Assembly (NCBI GenBank): GCA_002471015.1
Contig: DKPB01000083.1
Span: 93,993 to 99,316 of the forward strand
Direction: 5' to 3'
Length of the DNA stretch: 5,324 bases
DNA from: Stenotrophomonas sp. UBA7346
Lineage (GTDB): Bacteria > Pseudomonadota > Gammaproteobacteria > Xanthomonadales > Xanthomonadaceae
Position numbers and translations under genes: made by a program. This document shows positions 4,609-5,324 of the stretch, piece after piece (within the stretch, counting starts at the first letter, position 1; every line of letters begins with the position of its first letter). The notes beneath the pieces were generated by a model that saw only the letters and a list, made by a program, of their open reading frames with translations, was not told the origin of the DNA and did no database searches.

Positions 4609-5286
4609 ATGAATGTTCTGTTCGTACTGACCTCGCACGACCAGCTCGGCGACACCGGGCACAAGACCGGCTTCTGGCTGGAGGAATTCGCCGCCCCGTA
4701 CTACGTGTTCAAGGATGCCGGCGCCACCATCACCCTCGCATCGCCGGCCGGCGGGCAACCGCCGCTGGACCCGCGCAGCGATGAGGCCGATGCACAGACC
4801 CCCGCCACAGACCGCTTCCGCAGCGACCGCGATGCCCAGCAGCAGCTGGCCACCACGCTGCCGCTGAAGCAGATCGACGCCAGCAAGTTCGACGCGGTGT
4901 TCTACCCTGGCGGCCACGGTCCGCTGTGGGACCTGGCCCGCGATGCCGACTCCATTGCTCTGATCGAAACCTTTGACCGCGCCAACAAGCCGCTCGGCCT
5001 GGTCTGCCATGCCCCCGGCGCGCTGATCGCCGCACGCGCCGCCGACGGCAAGCCGCTGGTGGCAGGCCGCAAGGTCACCGGTTTCTCCAACAGCGAAGAG
5101 GACGCCGTCGGCCTGAGCGCGGTGGTGCCCTTCCTGATCGAAGACGAGTTCACCCGCTTGGGCGGCAACTACAGCAAGGGTCCGGATTGGGCGCCTTACG
5201 TGCTCAGCGACGGCCACCTCGTCACCGGTCAGAACCCGGCCAGCTCCGAAGCCGTGGCCAAGGCGCTGCTCGCACAACTGGCCTGA
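4609..5286 (+). CDS. DJ-1/PfpI family protein, Hsp31-like (type 1 glutamine amidotransferase fold)
   Basis: A 225-residue single-domain protein. The family fold is shown by MNVLFVLTSH at the start, KTGFWLEEFAAPYYVFKDAG (19-38) with the conserved acidic E25/E26, FYPGGHGPLWDL (98-109) and the nucleophile elbow GLVCHAPGAL (130-139), giving C133 followed by H134. GFSNSEEDAVGL (158-169) may supply the third catalytic acid, as in yeast Hsp31. Known relatives act as glutathione-independent glyoxalase (methylglyoxal to lactate), as chaperones or in protein deglycation; which applies here cannot be told from sequence. No signal peptide, so cytoplasmic. The ATG is preceded by GAAGG at 4597-4601, which overlaps the stop of the repressor gene, so the two are co-transcribed and probably coupled. 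A NemR-like repressor fits control by reactive aldehydes or oxidants. Confidence 0.93.
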   Translation: MNVLFVLTSHDQLGDTGHKTGFWLEEFAAPYYVFKDAGATITLASPAGGQPPLDPRSDEADAQTPATDRFRSDRDAQQQLATTLPLKQIDASKFDAVFYPGGHGPLWDLARDADSIALIETFDRANKPLGLVCHAPGALIAARAADGKPLVAGRKVTGFSNSEEDAVGLSAVVPFLIEDEFTRLGGNYSKGPDWAPYVLSDGHLVTGQNPASSEAVAKALLAQLA

Positions 5287-5299
5287 GCGCCATAACCCC

Positions 5300-5324
5300 G
5301 TAGCCCGGGTAAGCGAAGCGCACC
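5300..5324. repeat. Partial REP-like repeat at the right edge
   Basis: Begins GTAGCCCGGGTAAGCGAAGC and runs off the window. The GTAG head and a GGTaagcgaagcgcACC core that looks like half of a larger CCCGGGT...ACCCGGG palindrome suggest a second GTAG-type repeat family, different from the copies near 37-194. It starts 13 bp after the DJ-1/PfpI stop, so it sits in the 3' region of that operon. Confidence 0.6.

Overview
The window looks like chromosome of a Stenotrophomonas species (Xanthomonadaceae). The base composition is high in G+C. Three copies of a 23-bp GTAG-headed palindrome near the left end match the SMAG family of short palindromic repeats as I recall it from Stenotrophomonas maltophilia. 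The gene order aroQ-accB-accC is typical of gammaproteobacteria. The genus call rests on the repeats and protein style, not on a search.

Layout, left to right. Positions 1-208 hold no gene: three SMAG repeats and one further hairpin repeat lie downstream of accC. Positions 209-3429 are a minus-strand gene cluster, transcribed right to left: aroQ (type II 3-dehydroquinate dehydratase), a small exported LprI/DUF1311-like protein, accB (biotin carboxyl carrier protein), a four-helix-bundle protein of the 23S rRNA intervening-sequence (IVP/S23) family, and accC (biotin carboxylase). AccB and AccC work together: AccC carboxylates the biotin carried on AccB Lys125 in the first half-reaction of acetyl-CoA carboxylase, the entry to fatty acid synthesis. 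Positions 3430-3968 form a divergent intergenic region with two more hairpin repeats, a short hexamer repeat and, at its right end, a 19-bp palindromic operator. Positions 3969-5286 are a plus-strand two-gene operon: a NemR-like TetR-family repressor and a DJ-1/PfpI (Hsp31-like) protein, probably an electrophile or glyoxal defence pair. The window ends in part of a second repeat family.

The most notable object is the four-helix-bundle gene between accB and accC. It is bounded by 26-bp imperfect inverted repeats (22 of 26 matching). Each arm is built of heptads close to GGGAATN, and just outside them lies a possible 5-bp direct repeat, CGTTA. Removing the segment plus one CGTTA would leave accB and accC 10 nt apart, the spacing expected of an uninterrupted accBC operon. 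It therefore looks like a small mobile cassette sitting inside an essential operon. Its layout resembles the intervening sequences of 23S rRNA that carry the same protein family. The right repeat arm also contains the likely ribosome binding site and start codon of the cassette gene, which suggests control by RNA folding.
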